From Modicisalibacter sp049808615 (lineage in GTDB: Bacteria; Pseudomonadota; Gammaproteobacteria; Pseudomonadales; Halomonadaceae): DNA of 64,000 nt. The notes under the pieces were generated by a model that was not told the DNA's origin, made no database searches, and saw nothing but the letters and a program-made list of their open reading frames with translations. The stretch spans positions 52,027 through 116,026 of the forward strand of contig NZ_JBNCAN010000013.1 in NCBI RefSeq assembly GCF_049808615.1. The letters run 5' to 3'. Positions 1 to 8,958 of this stretch are shown piece by piece. Made by a program: the position numbers and the translations under genes. The number at the start of each line of letters is the position of its first letter. The stretch's first letter is position 1.

Positions 1-948
1 CTTGAGGCCAGACGTCAGCCGCTCTTCCATCGGTACCTTGGCCATGGCATTGAGGAAGAACTCGAGGAAGGTCGACTCGGCCGCACTGAAGCGCGCGTCG
101 CTGTGCCACATCAGGTTCAAATCGATATCCGCCACACCGTCGTAGGGCGGCAGCGGCCACAGCAGCCCTTCGGCGATATCTCTTGCAACCAAGTGTTCCG
201 GCAGACAACCGATACCCCAGCCGGCGAGCACCATGCGCCGTATTTCCTGAAGGCTGCTCGACTGCCCAACCACCGGCCCCTGAAGACCGTGTTGGGCACG
301 GAACACCGCTAATGGCGACAGGACACCGTCGAGTTGCTCACTGCCAAAGGAGACATAGGCTTCATGCAGCAGACTTTCCATCGGCAGGTTATGTCGTCCG
401 AAGAGCGAATGACTGTGTCCGCAATAAAGACGATAGCGCTGCCGCGCGAGGACCTGACTGGTCAGATTCTCCGGGCACTGACGCGCAAGGGAGATACCAA
501 TCGCCCCCTGACGCTGCAACAAACCGTGCTGGACTTCCTGGCTGGACATGCCTTCGATGCCAAAGGTGATCTGGGGAAACTGGTGGTGGAAGCGCTCGAA
601 GACGCTATCCAGGAAACGGCATTGAATGCCGGTAATGAACAAAAGCGAGACGTGTCCTGCCACTTCCGGGTCCGCTTCGCTCACCGAGGCGGCCAGACGC
701 GCCACATTGGCGTAGATATCGATGGCCTCTTGATACACCAAATGTCCCGCCTGGGTCACTCGGAAGCGGTGGCTATCGCGCTCGATGAGTCGTTGCCCCA
801 AGCGCTCCTCCAAACGCTTCAGCGACAGGCTGACGGCGGGTTGGGACAAATAAAGCCGCACCGCCGCACGACTGACGCTCTCCTCCTGAACAATGACGAT
901 GAAGGTGCGAAGCAGGTTCCAGTCGAGCGTATCGTGAATGGGCCGCAT
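1..948 (-). CDS. LysR-family transcriptional regulator (3' end beyond the window)
   Basis: DNA-binding regulator of the LysR family. The frame is open from an ATG at 948 to base 1, 316 codons without a stop, so the C-terminus lies outside the window. The N-terminal winged helix-turn-helix is clear: residues 19-60 contain SVSRAAVRLYLSQPAVSLSL followed by KRLEERLGQRLIER, the usual LysR recognition helix and linker. The rest fits the two-lobed effector domain (for example GWGIGCLPEHLV near residue 250). It is transcribed away from the symporter gene at 1059 across a 110-bp gap, the usual arrangement for a LysR protein controlling its divergent neighbour. Inducer unknown. Family assignment is secure; the target is inferred from position. 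Confidence 0.93.
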   Translation of the reverse strand, partial: MRPIHDTLDWNLLRTFIVIVQEESVSRAAVRLYLSQPAVSLSLKRLEERLGQRLIERDSHRFRVTQAGHLVYQEAIDIYANVARLAASVSEADPEVAGHVSLLFITGIQCRFLDSVFERFHHQFPQITFGIEGMSSQEVQHGLLQRQGAIGISLARQCPENLTSQVLARQRYRLYCGHSHSLFGRHNLPMESLLHEAYVSFGSEQLDGVLSPLAVFRAQHGLQGPVVGQSSSLQEIRRMVLAGWGIGCLPEHLVARDIAEGLLWPLPPYDGVADIDLNLMWHSDARFSAAESTFLEFFLNAMAKVPMEERLTSGLK

Positions 949-1058
949 GAGCGATTCCTTGCAAGAGTGACACAGCACCAACCACAGTAAAGACAAGATC
1001 GTAACGACCAAGCCTTAGGACGTCACGTACTCGATAACCACGACACCAGGAGCTAGAT

Positions 1059-2483
1059 ATGTTCAACGAACGGGAAACTCTATATTTATCGGTCGTCGTC
1101 ATACTTAGTGCGCTCTTCTTGATCGGCCTGGCCTACTATTTCTATCGACGTATCAAGACCTATGATGACTACAACGTGGCCGGCCGTTCGACGGGAACCT
1201 TTCCGCTGATATGCACGCTAGTGGGCACCGCCGTAGGCGGCTCGACCATGCTAGGTTTCTTGTCTAAAGGCTATCAGGAAGGGGTCGGCCAGATCTGGTT
1301 GCCCGGCGCCATCACCATCGCCGGCATATTACTGCTGGTATTCTTCGTTCAACGCATTCGCGACTACGGCGAGCGCTACAGTATGATCACCATAGCGGAT
1401 TTCATGGTGAAGAAGTACGGCGACAACGCCCGCCTGCCAACCTTACTCAGCATGATTTGCGCCTACTCGGCGATTACCGGTATGCAGTTCGTGGCCATCG
1501 CTACGGTCCTGAAGCTCGTATTCGGTCTTGAACTGGCTTACGGCATCGTGGTGACCTGGCTATTTCTGACCATCAAGACCTACCTGGGCGGCCTCAAGGC
1601 GGTCATCTGGTCGGATGCGATCCTGGGCACGTTGCAAACTCTGGGCGTGTTCTTCCTGCTTGCGATGGTTTATCACGTGGCCGGAGGCTGGGAAAACATT
1701 ACCAACAGCGACAAGCTAACGGATCAACCGGGCTTTCTTGAGGTGAGCGGCATTGCCCCAAGCGATCTGTTTGTCTACCTGTTAACCATCGGTGGCTACC
1801 AATTCGTGCGCCAGGATCTATGGCAACGCTTCTGGGCGGCCAAAAGCGCCAGGGCGGCCTACTCCAGCTACACCGTGGCGGTGGTGTTTACCATGCTGAT
1901 CGGCGGTGCTGCGGTGCTGATCGGCGTGTTCGCCTCCCTCGGCCTGAACATTCAGCTCGATAATCCCGACCTGACTTTCTATGCCGTGCTCGAGGCCACG
2001 CTGCCGTTACCACTGATTGCACTGATGATCGTCGTGCTGCTTTCCACGGTGGTGTCCTGTGCTGACTCCTTTTTCATTGCGGGGGCATCCTCGATTGCCA
2101 ATGATGTCATCAAGCCACGGCTCAAGAACCAGGATGACCGTTTCCTACTGCGCATGAGTCGTTATTCGGTAATCGCCATGTCGCTGATCGCACTAGGCTT
2201 GGCGCTGTATGCTCCGCGTCTGGTCACGATCTGGATCCTGGGCAGTGCCATGCTGGTCTGCGGCGTGCTTATCCCTGCCCTTGTGGGTCTACTGTTCGAT
2301 AATCTCAATCACCAGGCCGGTGTCGCCATCATGTGGGCGGGGCTAGTGTCGGCGGTAGTGTGGCAGGTACTCGGCCAGCCCTTCGGTGTGCATCCCGTCT
2401 TTATCGGCCTGCCGATCTCGCTGCTGATGCTGCCGTTACTGTTTCGTGGCCGCAATCTCGAACCTGCGACCCAAAAGCGATGA
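1059..2483 (+). CDS. Sodium:solute symporter (SSS family)
   Basis: Inner-membrane cation-coupled importer of the solute:sodium symporter family, 474 residues. Many hydrophobic segments are visible, starting with a membrane helix at residues 7-28, then the family-typical DYNVAGRS stretch (about 37-44) and the glycine-rich GTAVGGSTMLGF segment of the first core helices. A conserved-looking SCADSFFIAGAS stretch near residue 335 matches the TM8 sodium-site region of the family. Length is slightly short for the family (about 480-550). The ATG at 1059 follows a weak purine-rich ACCAGGAGC. Substrate cannot be read from sequence; the neighbouring M20 enzyme and TRAP system suggest an organic acid or N-acylated amino acid. 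Probably controlled by the divergent LysR gene. Confidence 0.9.
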   Translation: MFNERETLYLSVVVILSALFLIGLAYYFYRRIKTYDDYNVAGRSTGTFPLICTLVGTAVGGSTMLGFLSKGYQEGVGQIWLPGAITIAGILLLVFFVQRIRDYGERYSMITIADFMVKKYGDNARLPTLLSMICAYSAITGMQFVAIATVLKLVFGLELAYGIVVTWLFLTIKTYLGGLKAVIWSDAILGTLQTLGVFFLLAMVYHVAGGWENITNSDKLTDQPGFLEVSGIAPSDLFVYLLTIGGYQFVRQDLWQRFWAAKSARAAYSSYTVAVVFTMLIGGAAVLIGVFASLGLNIQLDNPDLTFYAVLEATLPLPLIALMIVVLLSTVVSCADSFFIAGASSIANDVIKPRLKNQDDRFLLRMSRYSVIAMSLIALGLALYAPRLVTIWILGSAMLVCGVLIPALVGLLFDNLNHQAGVAIMWAGLVSAVVWQVLGQPFGVHPVFIGLPISLLMLPLLFRGRNLEPATQKR

Positions 2484-2527
2484 CTCAGGAAAGCCGCCCC
2501 CGAAACATTGCCGGGAACATTAAGTGA

Positions 2528-2560
2528 CAGAGGCAGCGCTCAGTTCGAGCGCTGCCTCTG
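2528..2560. terminator. Strong hairpin between convergent genes
   Basis: A perfect 13-bp stem (CAGAGGCAGCGCT paired with its complement) around a 7-base loop. It covers the last codons of the M20 gene and lies 45 bp after the symporter stop. Neither side has a long T-run, so termination in either direction is inferred from stem strength and the convergent arrangement. Confidence 0.6.
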
Positions 2561-3814
2561 TTGGTCAGGCCAGCGACATAGAAAGAGCGCATAAGCCTTG
2601 AGTGTATGGCGGATCGACTCGATATTGACGCACTCATCGATACCATGAATACGCTCGGCGACGGGACCATAGCAGGTGCCTGCAACCCCGGCGCCGACAT
2701 GAAAGGCGCGCAGGTCAGTCGTGCAGGTCGCTAGAAAGGCTTCAGGCCGATCGCCATGCAAGGCCTCGTGGCACTCGGAGAGTAAGTGTATGCCGGGATG
2801 TTCGAGATCGACGAGGTGCCCCTCGGAGCGAAAACCGTGAAACTCGACAACCAGGTTCTCTTCAGCCTCGCCCAGTTGGCGGTGGGCATCCTTCACCGTG
2901 CGTCTGACCCTCTCCATGATAGTGTCGGGCGACATGCCTGGGGGGAAGCCGATGCGCCCTTCGAGAACACCGTGGGCAGGCACGCTCGATGGCCAGTTAC
3001 CACCCTCGAGCGTGCCGATGCCAAGATTGAAGGGATGCGTAAGCTCGTCGTAGGGAGCTTCTCGTGCCTCATTTAGCTCTTTTTCCAAGGTCTTCAAGGC
3101 GGGAATCAGAGCGATGAGTGTCTCGATCGCGTTGCTGCCCGCCGACGTATCAAGCACGTGGGCAGGCACTCCGGCGACGCGTAGCCGAAACCATAGCGCG
3201 CCCACCTGACCGGCATAGATTCGCGCCCCAAAGGGCTCAGGAATCAGCACGAAGTCGCCGCACAGGCCACGATTGATGCAGGCCAGGGCGCCGTTGCCCG
3301 TGCACTCCTCCTCGATGACGGTCTGCAGGGTCAACGGATGGTCGATTGTCACCCCCGCTTCTCTGACCGCCTGCACTGCCATCACCATGGCGGCGATACC
3401 GGCTTTCATGTCGCCGGCCCCTCGTCCATAGAGCCAGCCATCTTTCTCCCAAGGCTGCCAAGGCGCCTGGGACCACATGCCTACTGGTTCGGCCGGCACC
3501 ACGTCGAGATGGCCGTTGAACACCAGATGGGGCCGCGAGGAGTCCGGGTTCAGGCGCGATACCAGACTGTAACGACCCTCATTGGACCAATCGACCGGGG
3601 CGTGGTGTGGGTTCCTGTGCAGGGAAGGATCGTCCAGCGGCAAGTGCTCCAGCGGCAAACCGAAGTGCTTAAACCATGCCGCCATGGCCTCGAGCGCGCC
3701 CTGCTCCCGGCCCAGCACACTGTATTGACTAACGAGATCCCGGGTCATGTCCAGGACCTGAGGAAAAAGCAGATCACACTGATCCAATACTCGCTGTTCC
3801 GTTTGGCTCAACAT
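2540..3814 (-). CDS. M20-family metallopeptidase / deacylase (ArgE/DapE type)
   Basis: Cytoplasmic zinc hydrolase of the M20 family, 424 residues, related to acetylornithine deacetylase and succinyl-diaminopimelate desuccinylase. Metal ligands and catalytic residues are present: NGHLDVVP (His102, Asp104), GRGAGDMKAG (Asp135) and VIEEECTGNG (catalytic and bridging Glu at 168-170), with a further Glu in IPEPFG (about 193). The lid/dimerisation domain occupies roughly residues 205-325. It probably removes an acyl or carbamoyl group from an amino acid. It is divergent from the TRAP operon at 4086, sharing a 271-bp AT-rich region with a possible operator at 3917. The true argE/dapE genes are usually elsewhere, so this is more likely a catabolic member; the exact substrate is unknown. 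Confidence 0.88.
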   Translation of the reverse strand: MLSQTEQRVLDQCDLLFPQVLDMTRDLVSQYSVLGREQGALEAMAAWFKHFGLPLEHLPLDDPSLHRNPHHAPVDWSNEGRYSLVSRLNPDSSRPHLVFNGHLDVVPAEPVGMWSQAPWQPWEKDGWLYGRGAGDMKAGIAAMVMAVQAVREAGVTIDHPLTLQTVIEEECTGNGALACINRGLCGDFVLIPEPFGARIYAGQVGALWFRLRVAGVPAHVLDTSAGSNAIETLIALIPALKTLEKELNEAREAPYDELTHPFNLGIGTLEGGNWPSSVPAHGVLEGRIGFPPGMSPDTIMERVRRTVKDAHRQLGEAEENLVVEFHGFRSEGHLVDLEHPGIHLLSECHEALHGDRPEAFLATCTTDLRAFHVGAGVAGTCYGPVAERIHGIDECVNIESIRHTLKAYALFLCRWPDQQRQRSN

Positions 3815-3916
3815 AAATCCTCCCCCGAATCGGCCTGTCCTCGCTCAACCAATGGCTGCCCTCGAGTGCTAGTCATGGTGGCATCATGATACTCAAACAT
3901 GGCAAAAAATTCGGAC

Positions 3917-3940
3917 TTATACAAAAATCTTCTTGCATAA
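3917..3940. promoter_or_regulatory. Imperfect dyad in the M20/TRAP divergent promoter region
   Basis: TTATACAA, 8 bases, then TTGCATAA: an inverted repeat with one mismatch in an AT-rich segment between two divergent genes. The position suits an operator for a local regulator (the LysR protein at 1-948 is the nearest candidate), but the assignment is inference. Confidence 0.35.
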
Positions 3941-4085
3941 ATTTGGTAAATTCAAAGCATTAAAAATAGAAAACGCTAAGTCGCTGAATTTGTTTGACCC
4001 TCTTTTCGGGACATGACTATATGAATTTGACCCATACAGAGTGTTTCAAGACACCCGAAAGAACAATCACAAGGCGAGGCACATC

Positions 4086-5063
4086 ATGAACAACTCCATC
4101 AAAGCCGCGGCGCTTTCCGTATTGATGTTGACCGCATCCCCGGCCATGGCCGCCGACTTGCGAATGCTCTCCAGTTACGATCAAACCGGCGTCTATGCGC
4201 GTGAAGTCGCCCAGCGTTACATCGACAAAGTGGAAGGGGCGGACAACGCGGACATCAACATCACGCTCAACGGACCAGGCGTGGTACCGCCCTTTGAGCA
4301 GCTTCAGCCCGTCTCCGCAGGCGTCTTCGACCTCCTTTACACCCACGGGGCTTACCATACCAACACCACCGGTGTGGGCGCCGCCATGGATGGCGTCTTC
4401 GTCGATCCGGAAAAGACGCGAGAATCCGGCCTCTGGACGTTCATCGATGAGCATTACAACGGCCATGGCCTCAAGCTACTGGCCATTCCACCCCTGGGAT
4501 CAAGCGGCTTTCAATATATTCTCGAGGATCCGATCGAGGGAACACCGGGGCTTGAGGGACGCCGCCTGCGAGGTAGTCCGACCTACACCAATGTCACCAA
4601 GGGCCTTGGAGGAACACCGGTACTCATGTCGAGTGGCGACGTCTACTCGGCGCTGGATCGCGGCGTGATCGACGGTGCCGCCTGGGGCCTCAATGGCGTC
4701 GAGGATCTCGGTTGGCATGAAGTCGCCGGTTACTTCACCAAGCCAACCTTCGGCCAGACCTACACCTATCTGTTCATGAATCTCGATGCCTTCAACTCAC
4801 TCAGCGAAGACGAACAAAAGGTCATGCTCGAACAGGGCCGAGCCCTGGAGAATGAGACTGCAGCGATTCTCGATGAGCTGGCAAAAGAGGAGTGGCAGTC
4901 CCTGAAAGACAAGGGCATGCAGGAAACGCATTTCAAGCCGGAAGATGCCGAGCGCCTGGACGAACTGGTCACCGAAGGCATCTGGCAACTGGGCATCGAC
5001 AAGTCGCCCGAGGCAGTCAAGACCATGCGTGAGATCGCCAAGCAGCACGATATGACGCCTTAA
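4086..5063 (+). CDS. TRAP transporter substrate-binding protein (DctP type)
   Basis: Periplasmic solute receptor of a tripartite ATP-independent periplasmic transporter, 325 residues. I chose the ATG at 4086 because AAGGCGAGG lies just upstream and a clean Sec signal peptide follows (MNNSIKAAALSVL... ending ASPAMA|AD, cleavage near residue 22). Mature-domain features fit DctP: LEGRRLRGSPTYT (about 155-167) supplies the Arg that usually grips a substrate carboxylate, followed by SSGDVYSALDRGVIDGA, the standard family motif. First gene of a P-Q-M operon, with the small permease beginning 25 bp after its stop. The substrate is likely an organic anion; its identity cannot be read from sequence. 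Confidence 0.92.
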   Translation: MNNSIKAAALSVLMLTASPAMAADLRMLSSYDQTGVYAREVAQRYIDKVEGADNADINITLNGPGVVPPFEQLQPVSAGVFDLLYTHGAYHTNTTGVGAAMDGVFVDPEKTRESGLWTFIDEHYNGHGLKLLAIPPLGSSGFQYILEDPIEGTPGLEGRRLRGSPTYTNVTKGLGGTPVLMSSGDVYSALDRGVIDGAAWGLNGVEDLGWHEVAGYFTKPTFGQTYTYLFMNLDAFNSLSEDEQKVMLEQGRALENETAAILDELAKEEWQSLKDKGMQETHFKPEDAERLDELVTEGIWQLGIDKSPEAVKTMREIAKQHDMTP

Positions 5064-5088
5064 TCCCATGTTGGGTAAGGATTACTTC

Positions 5089-5604
5089 ATGCTCTATCCA
5101 CTGGCCCGGCTTCACGACAGCATCACGCGTGTCGGGTTCTACCTCGGCGGTGCCACCCTGGGTGGCATCGTCGTGTGCTTCTGGATCGAGGTGGTCGCGC
5201 GCTACTTCTTCAACGCGCCGACGCTCTGGTCAGGCTCGCTGGTCGCCTACTTCCTGTGCATCTCTTCCAGTCTGGCAATTCCCGAGCTGGCCCGCACTCA
5301 CGGCCATATTGCAATCACGGTACTACCCGAACGCCTTTCGCCATCATCGCGCCAATTCTACGACCGGCTTATCGCACTGTTCGCCTGTAGCGTTTGCGCC
5401 GTTGCCGCCTGGATTAGCTTGGACGAGAACCTGCGCCAGATCAGTAGCGGAACCACCACGGCCATGGGTCTGAATATCCCCAAGTACTGGGTCTCGAGTT
5501 TCATCAGCTACGCCTTTATCAATGCCGCGTTGCATTTCCTGCGTCATGCGCTATCCCCCTCAAGCGCGGTGGCGGCCCCCCATGTCGACGGGCACGAGGC
5601 CTGA
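5089..5604 (+). CDS. TRAP transporter small permease (DctQ type)
   Basis: Small integral-membrane subunit of the TRAP transporter, about 171 residues with four predicted transmembrane helices (roughly 15-37, 50-68, 90-112 and 130-152). TAAGGA lies 9 bases before the ATG at 5089, so I prefer this start to the ATG at 5068, which has no ribosome site. It contains the usual Q-subunit pattern of a Glu-containing first helix (CFWIEVVARYFFNAP) and a conserved Trp-Ser near the first loop. It pairs with the large permease, which begins 4 bp after its stop. Confidence 0.88.
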   Translation: MLYPLARLHDSITRVGFYLGGATLGGIVVCFWIEVVARYFFNAPTLWSGSLVAYFLCISSSLAIPELARTHGHIAITVLPERLSPSSRQFYDRLIALFACSVCAVAAWISLDENLRQISSGTTTAMGLNIPKYWVSSFISYAFINAALHFLRHALSPSSAVAAPHVDGHEA

Positions 5605-5608
5605 CCCT

Positions 5609-6913
5609 ATGGAATGGTATACCTCGCTGTCCCTGGCCCTGGCACTCCTGATGATCCTGTTTGCCCTGGGCGTGCCGGTTTTCGTGGCCTTTTTGACCAT
5701 CAACGTCGCCGGCACCTTCTGGCTGATGGGAACCGCCGGTTTCGGCCTGTTCGCCAACAGCGTCTACGACACCGTCACCTCGGAGACCCTGACCACCATC
5801 GCATTGTTCGTGCTGATGGGCGAGCTGCTGTTTCGCTCAGGCTCGATCGACGTCATCTTCGATGCACTTGACACCCTGATGGGGCGCATGAAGGGACGGC
5901 TCTACTTCTTCGTCGTTGCACTATCCACCCTGTTCGGGGCCCTGTCAGGATCCGCCCTGGCCGTCACCGCCATGCTCAGTCGCTCGGCGCTGCCCACGAT
6001 GCAAGAACGCGGCTACGATGATCGCTTGTCGATTGGTCTGATCCTGGGGGGCGCCAGCCTAGCGCCGATCATTCCACCGAGCCTGCTGGTGATCATCATC
6101 GGTTCGATGGTCGATGTTTCCATTGCCCGATTGCTGATCGCCGGCATCATCCCCGGCATATTGCTGGCGGGTCTGTTCGTCGCCTACGTGGTCGTCAGGC
6201 TGCTCATGGATCCGTCGCGAGCACCGGCTACCGACGAAAGCGGCGGCGGAACACTGCGTGAGCGCGGGCGTGCGCTACGCGACATGATGCCGTTCAGCAT
6301 CATCATCTTCTCGGTCCTCGGCCTGATCATGCTGGGCGTCGCCACGCCGTCGGAGTCCGCCGCTACCGGCGTGTTGGGCGCCATCCTGGTGGCTTTCTAC
6401 TACCGCCGCTTCAGCCTCGAAATGTCGCGCGATGCTCTGCTGTCGTCGCTATCCATCAGCGCCATGATCATCGCCATCCTCGCCTGCTCGAAGCTCTTCA
6501 GCCAGCTACTGTCCTTCACCGGTGCCACGGCGGGGCTGGTGAACGCCGCCACCCAGATGAACCTCGATCCGGCGTGGATGTTATTAATGCTGATGCTGAT
6601 TCCGTTCTTCGCCTGCATGTTCATCGATCAGATCGCCTTCATGATGGTGGTCATCCCCATCTATGCCCCCTTGGTCAAGGCCTACGACTTCGACCCGGTG
6701 TGGTTCTGGACCCTCTTCCTGATCAATATCTCGGTGGGCAGCCTGACCCCGCCGTTCGGCTACAACCTGTTCGCGGTGAAGGGGGGCGCCCCCGCGGTAC
6801 CGATGCAAACGATCTATGCCGCCGCCTGGCCCATGGTGCTGTGCTTCCTCTTCGGCATGCTGGTGCTCTACTTCTTTCCGGCACTGACCACCTACCTTCC
6901 CAGCCTGATCTGA
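5609..6913 (+). CDS. TRAP transporter large permease (DctM type)
   Basis: Channel-forming subunit of the TRAP transporter, 434 residues, the usual DctM length when started at the ATG at 5609 (GAGG upstream); a longer frame reaches back to 5522 inside dctQ but gives an untypical N-terminus. Family motifs include SGSALAVTAMLSRSALP (about 120-136), ASLAPIIPPSLL (about 150-161), TPSESAATGVLGA (about 246-258) and the TPPFGYNLF signature (about 375-383) of the ion transporter superfamily. About twelve hydrophobic segments are visible. Uptake is sodium-coupled in characterised homologues. Co-transcribed with dctP and dctQ and probably with the RraA-like gene 22 bp downstream. Confidence 0.92.
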   Translation: MEWYTSLSLALALLMILFALGVPVFVAFLTINVAGTFWLMGTAGFGLFANSVYDTVTSETLTTIALFVLMGELLFRSGSIDVIFDALDTLMGRMKGRLYFFVVALSTLFGALSGSALAVTAMLSRSALPTMQERGYDDRLSIGLILGGASLAPIIPPSLLVIIIGSMVDVSIARLLIAGIIPGILLAGLFVAYVVVRLLMDPSRAPATDESGGGTLRERGRALRDMMPFSIIIFSVLGLIMLGVATPSESAATGVLGAILVAFYYRRFSLEMSRDALLSSLSISAMIIAILACSKLFSQLLSFTGATAGLVNAATQMNLDPAWMLLMLMLIPFFACMFIDQIAFMMVVIPIYAPLVKAYDFDPVWFWTLFLINISVGSLTPPFGYNLFAVKGGAPAVPMQTIYAAAWPMVLCFLFGMLVLYFFPALTTYLPSLI

Positions 6914-6935
6914 TCGATCAATAACGAGATGACTC

Positions 6936-7613
6936 ATGTACCACATTGCCCCCATGCCCCGGCAGATAGATGCCTCCCTGCACCAACGGCTACTGGAATG
7001 TGAAGCGGCCACCATCGGCCATTTCCGCGAAACCGGCTTCATCGACTCGGCCATTCGTTCCCTCCTTTCGCAGACCCGCATCGCCGGCACCGCGGTGACA
7101 CTGTCGATGCCCCCCACCGATGGCACCCTGCTCAACCATGTCATGCGCCTGGTGCGGCCCGGCGATGTGCTGATCATCGATCGCCAGGGGGATACCCGTC
7201 ATGCCTGCTGGGGCGGGGTGCTGACTCAGGTAGCCAAGAGGCTTGAGCTTGCGGGGGTGATCATCGATGGAATGGCCACCGATGCGGTGACCATCAGGGA
7301 ACAGAGCTTTCCGGTCTGGAGCCGTGGGGTGGCGGCGCTGACTACCAAGCTGGCGGGTATCGGCGGCAGTCTGAACGTGCCGGTCAGCATCGGCGGCGTG
7401 GTGGTGCATCCCGGCGATGCGATCCTTGCGGATGAGAGTGGCGTACTGGTATTGCCACCGGAAGACATTGCCGCGACGACTACGCGAGCCATTCACCTGC
7501 AGAAAGAAGAAGAAAGAATACTCGAGCGGATCGCGGCCGGTGAGCTGCTACCTGATATCAGCGGCGCCACGACATTGATCGAGCGTATCAACCAGCAAGT
7601 CGCGACGCCTTGA
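6936..7613 (+). CDS. RraA-like protein / HMG-CHA aldolase superfamily
   Basis: Cytoplasmic protein of 225 residues in the RraA/4-hydroxy-4-methyl-2-oxoglutarate aldolase superfamily. The family core is clear: RPGDVLIIDRQGDTRHACWGG (about 68-88, in two parts: RPGDVLIID and HACWGGVLT), then LAGVIIDGMATDA (about 104-116) and VHPGDAILADESGVLVLP (about 150-167). Catalytic members carry an Arg-Asp pair in the DGxxRD motif; here it reads DGMATD, with Thr in place of Arg, so classical aldolase activity is doubtful. It follows dctM by 22 bp and is probably the last gene of the operon. It may act on the imported oxo- or hydroxy-acid or be a non-catalytic member. Fold assignment is firm, function open. 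Confidence 0.85.
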   Translation: MYHIAPMPRQIDASLHQRLLECEAATIGHFRETGFIDSAIRSLLSQTRIAGTAVTLSMPPTDGTLLNHVMRLVRPGDVLIIDRQGDTRHACWGGVLTQVAKRLELAGVIIDGMATDAVTIREQSFPVWSRGVAALTTKLAGIGGSLNVPVSIGGVVVHPGDAILADESGVLVLPPEDIAATTTRAIHLQKEEERILERIAAGELLPDISGATTLIERINQQVATP

Positions 7614-7620
7614 ACACCAC

Positions 7621-8958
7621 TCAATCCGCCTTCAAGCGCCCACCCATCTCCTGGGCCAGGTCCACTGCATAATGGTCGGTCATGCCGCCGATAAAATCGA
7701 GCATGCGCCGGTAGCTGTCGTAGATGCTCCAGGACGAACGCGGGGTGTTCTCGCCGATCAGCGCCAGCACACGCTGATGCTTGAAGGTGGAATGGCCGTG
7801 ATGATGCAGCTCGTGGGCGGCGCCGATGAAGGCTTCGAGCAGAATACCCAGAGTCGTGTAGGCGCCGATTTCCAACTTGGCCTTGCGCTCGTTCTGGAAG
7901 ATGCGCTCCCGGGCGAGTCGCTTGGCATTAGTGACCCCCCAGCCCAGGTCTGGATGGCAGAGTTCAAGGAGATCATCCTTGAGCGCACCGTTGAGCAGCT
8001 CCTGCTCGTGCTGCACAAAGACCGCCCCCACATCGTTGACCGCCCGCTCCATGGCCGCTCCACGAAGCGCAGCAATGCGTCGGCGCTGGGACACGCCCTC
8101 CCGCTGCATTTCGGCATAATCCGAAGGTTCGTCGCCGGCGATCTGAGTGAGCACATCGGCGACTTCGTCGAAGCGCAGAATGCCCATTTCCAGGCCATCC
8201 TCGAGATCCAGAAGCGCATAGCAGATGTCATCGGCGGCCTCGACCAGGTAGGCCAGCGGATGCCGGCACCAGACCCAGTCACCCCGGGACTTCAGACCCA
8301 GCCGTTCAGTCACCTCGGCAAGCAGATGCTTCTCCGACTGGTAGCAGCCGAACTTACCCGCCTTGCCGCCATGTTCCACGGTCCAAGGGTACTTGAGCAG
8401 CGTGCCCAGGGTCGCCGCGGTCAGCCGCATGCCACCCTTGAACTGGTTGTATTCGATCTGAGTCACGACCCGAAAGCCCTGGGCGTTGCCTTCGTAGGTC
8501 AGAAGATCGGCGCGCTCGGTGTCCGAGAGCCCGTCGAGCAGGCCGCTGCCATTGGTCTCGGCGCGCTTGAACCAGTCACGGATGGCGTATTCACCGGCAT
8601 GACCGAAGGGCGGATTGCCGATGTCGTGGCCCAGACATGCCGCCTGCACGATCACCCCCATGTCCGCGGACGTGATCCACCTCGGCAGACGTTCGCGCAA
8701 CCCCTCGCCGACGATCATGCCCAGGCTACGCCCCACGCAGCCCACCTCCAGGGAATGGGTCAGCCGGGTATGGATGTGATCGTTATCTGTCAGCGGATGC
8801 ACCTGGGTCTTGCGCCCCAGACGCCGAAACGATCCGGCGAAGACGATGCGGTCGTGATCCTTATGGAACGGGCTGCGACCGACCTCCTCCCGTGAATCGC
8901 GGGGCTTGTCGTTGAGCCGGTGCGGATCGAGCAGGCGTTCCCAGTGCATCTGCGTCAT
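7621..8958 (-). CDS. dgt: Deoxyguanosinetriphosphate triphosphohydrolase-like protein
   Basis: HD-superfamily dNTP triphosphohydrolase that cleaves dGTP or other dNTPs to nucleoside and tripolyphosphate, 445 residues. Metal-binding HD motifs are intact: HIHTRLTHSLEV (His63, His68), ACLGHDIGNPPFGHAGE (His111-Asp112, His120) and a further Asp in the YLVEAADDICYALLDLEDG stretch near residue 240. The N-terminal FRRLGRKTQVHPL segment is characteristic of the dGTPase family. Length matches the 440-residue type common in gammaproteobacteria. Convergent with the RraA-like gene (7 bp between stop codons). Housekeeping role in dNTP pool control; regulation not visible. Confidence 0.93.
   Translation of the reverse strand: MTQMHWERLLDPHRLNDKPRDSREEVGRSPFHKDHDRIVFAGSFRRLGRKTQVHPLTDNDHIHTRLTHSLEVGCVGRSLGMIVGEGLRERLPRWITSADMGVIVQAACLGHDIGNPPFGHAGEYAIRDWFKRAETNGSGLLDGLSDTERADLLTYEGNAQGFRVVTQIEYNQFKGGMRLTAATLGTLLKYPWTVEHGGKAGKFGCYQSEKHLLAEVTERLGLKSRGDWVWCRHPLAYLVEAADDICYALLDLEDGLEMGILRFDEVADVLTQIAGDEPSDYAEMQREGVSQRRRIAALRGAAMERAVNDVGAVFVQHEQELLNGALKDDLLELCHPDLGWGVTNAKRLARERIFQNERKAKLEIGAYTTLGILLEAFIGAAHELHHHGHSTFKHQRVLALIGENTPRSSWSIYDSYRRMLDFIGGMTDHYAVDLAQEMGGRLKAD

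Noticed and set aside
7672..8895. 407-codon + strand frame opposite dgt
   Set aside because: It is the antisense shadow of a gene with intact HD-domain motifs; GC-rich third positions keep the opposite frame open.
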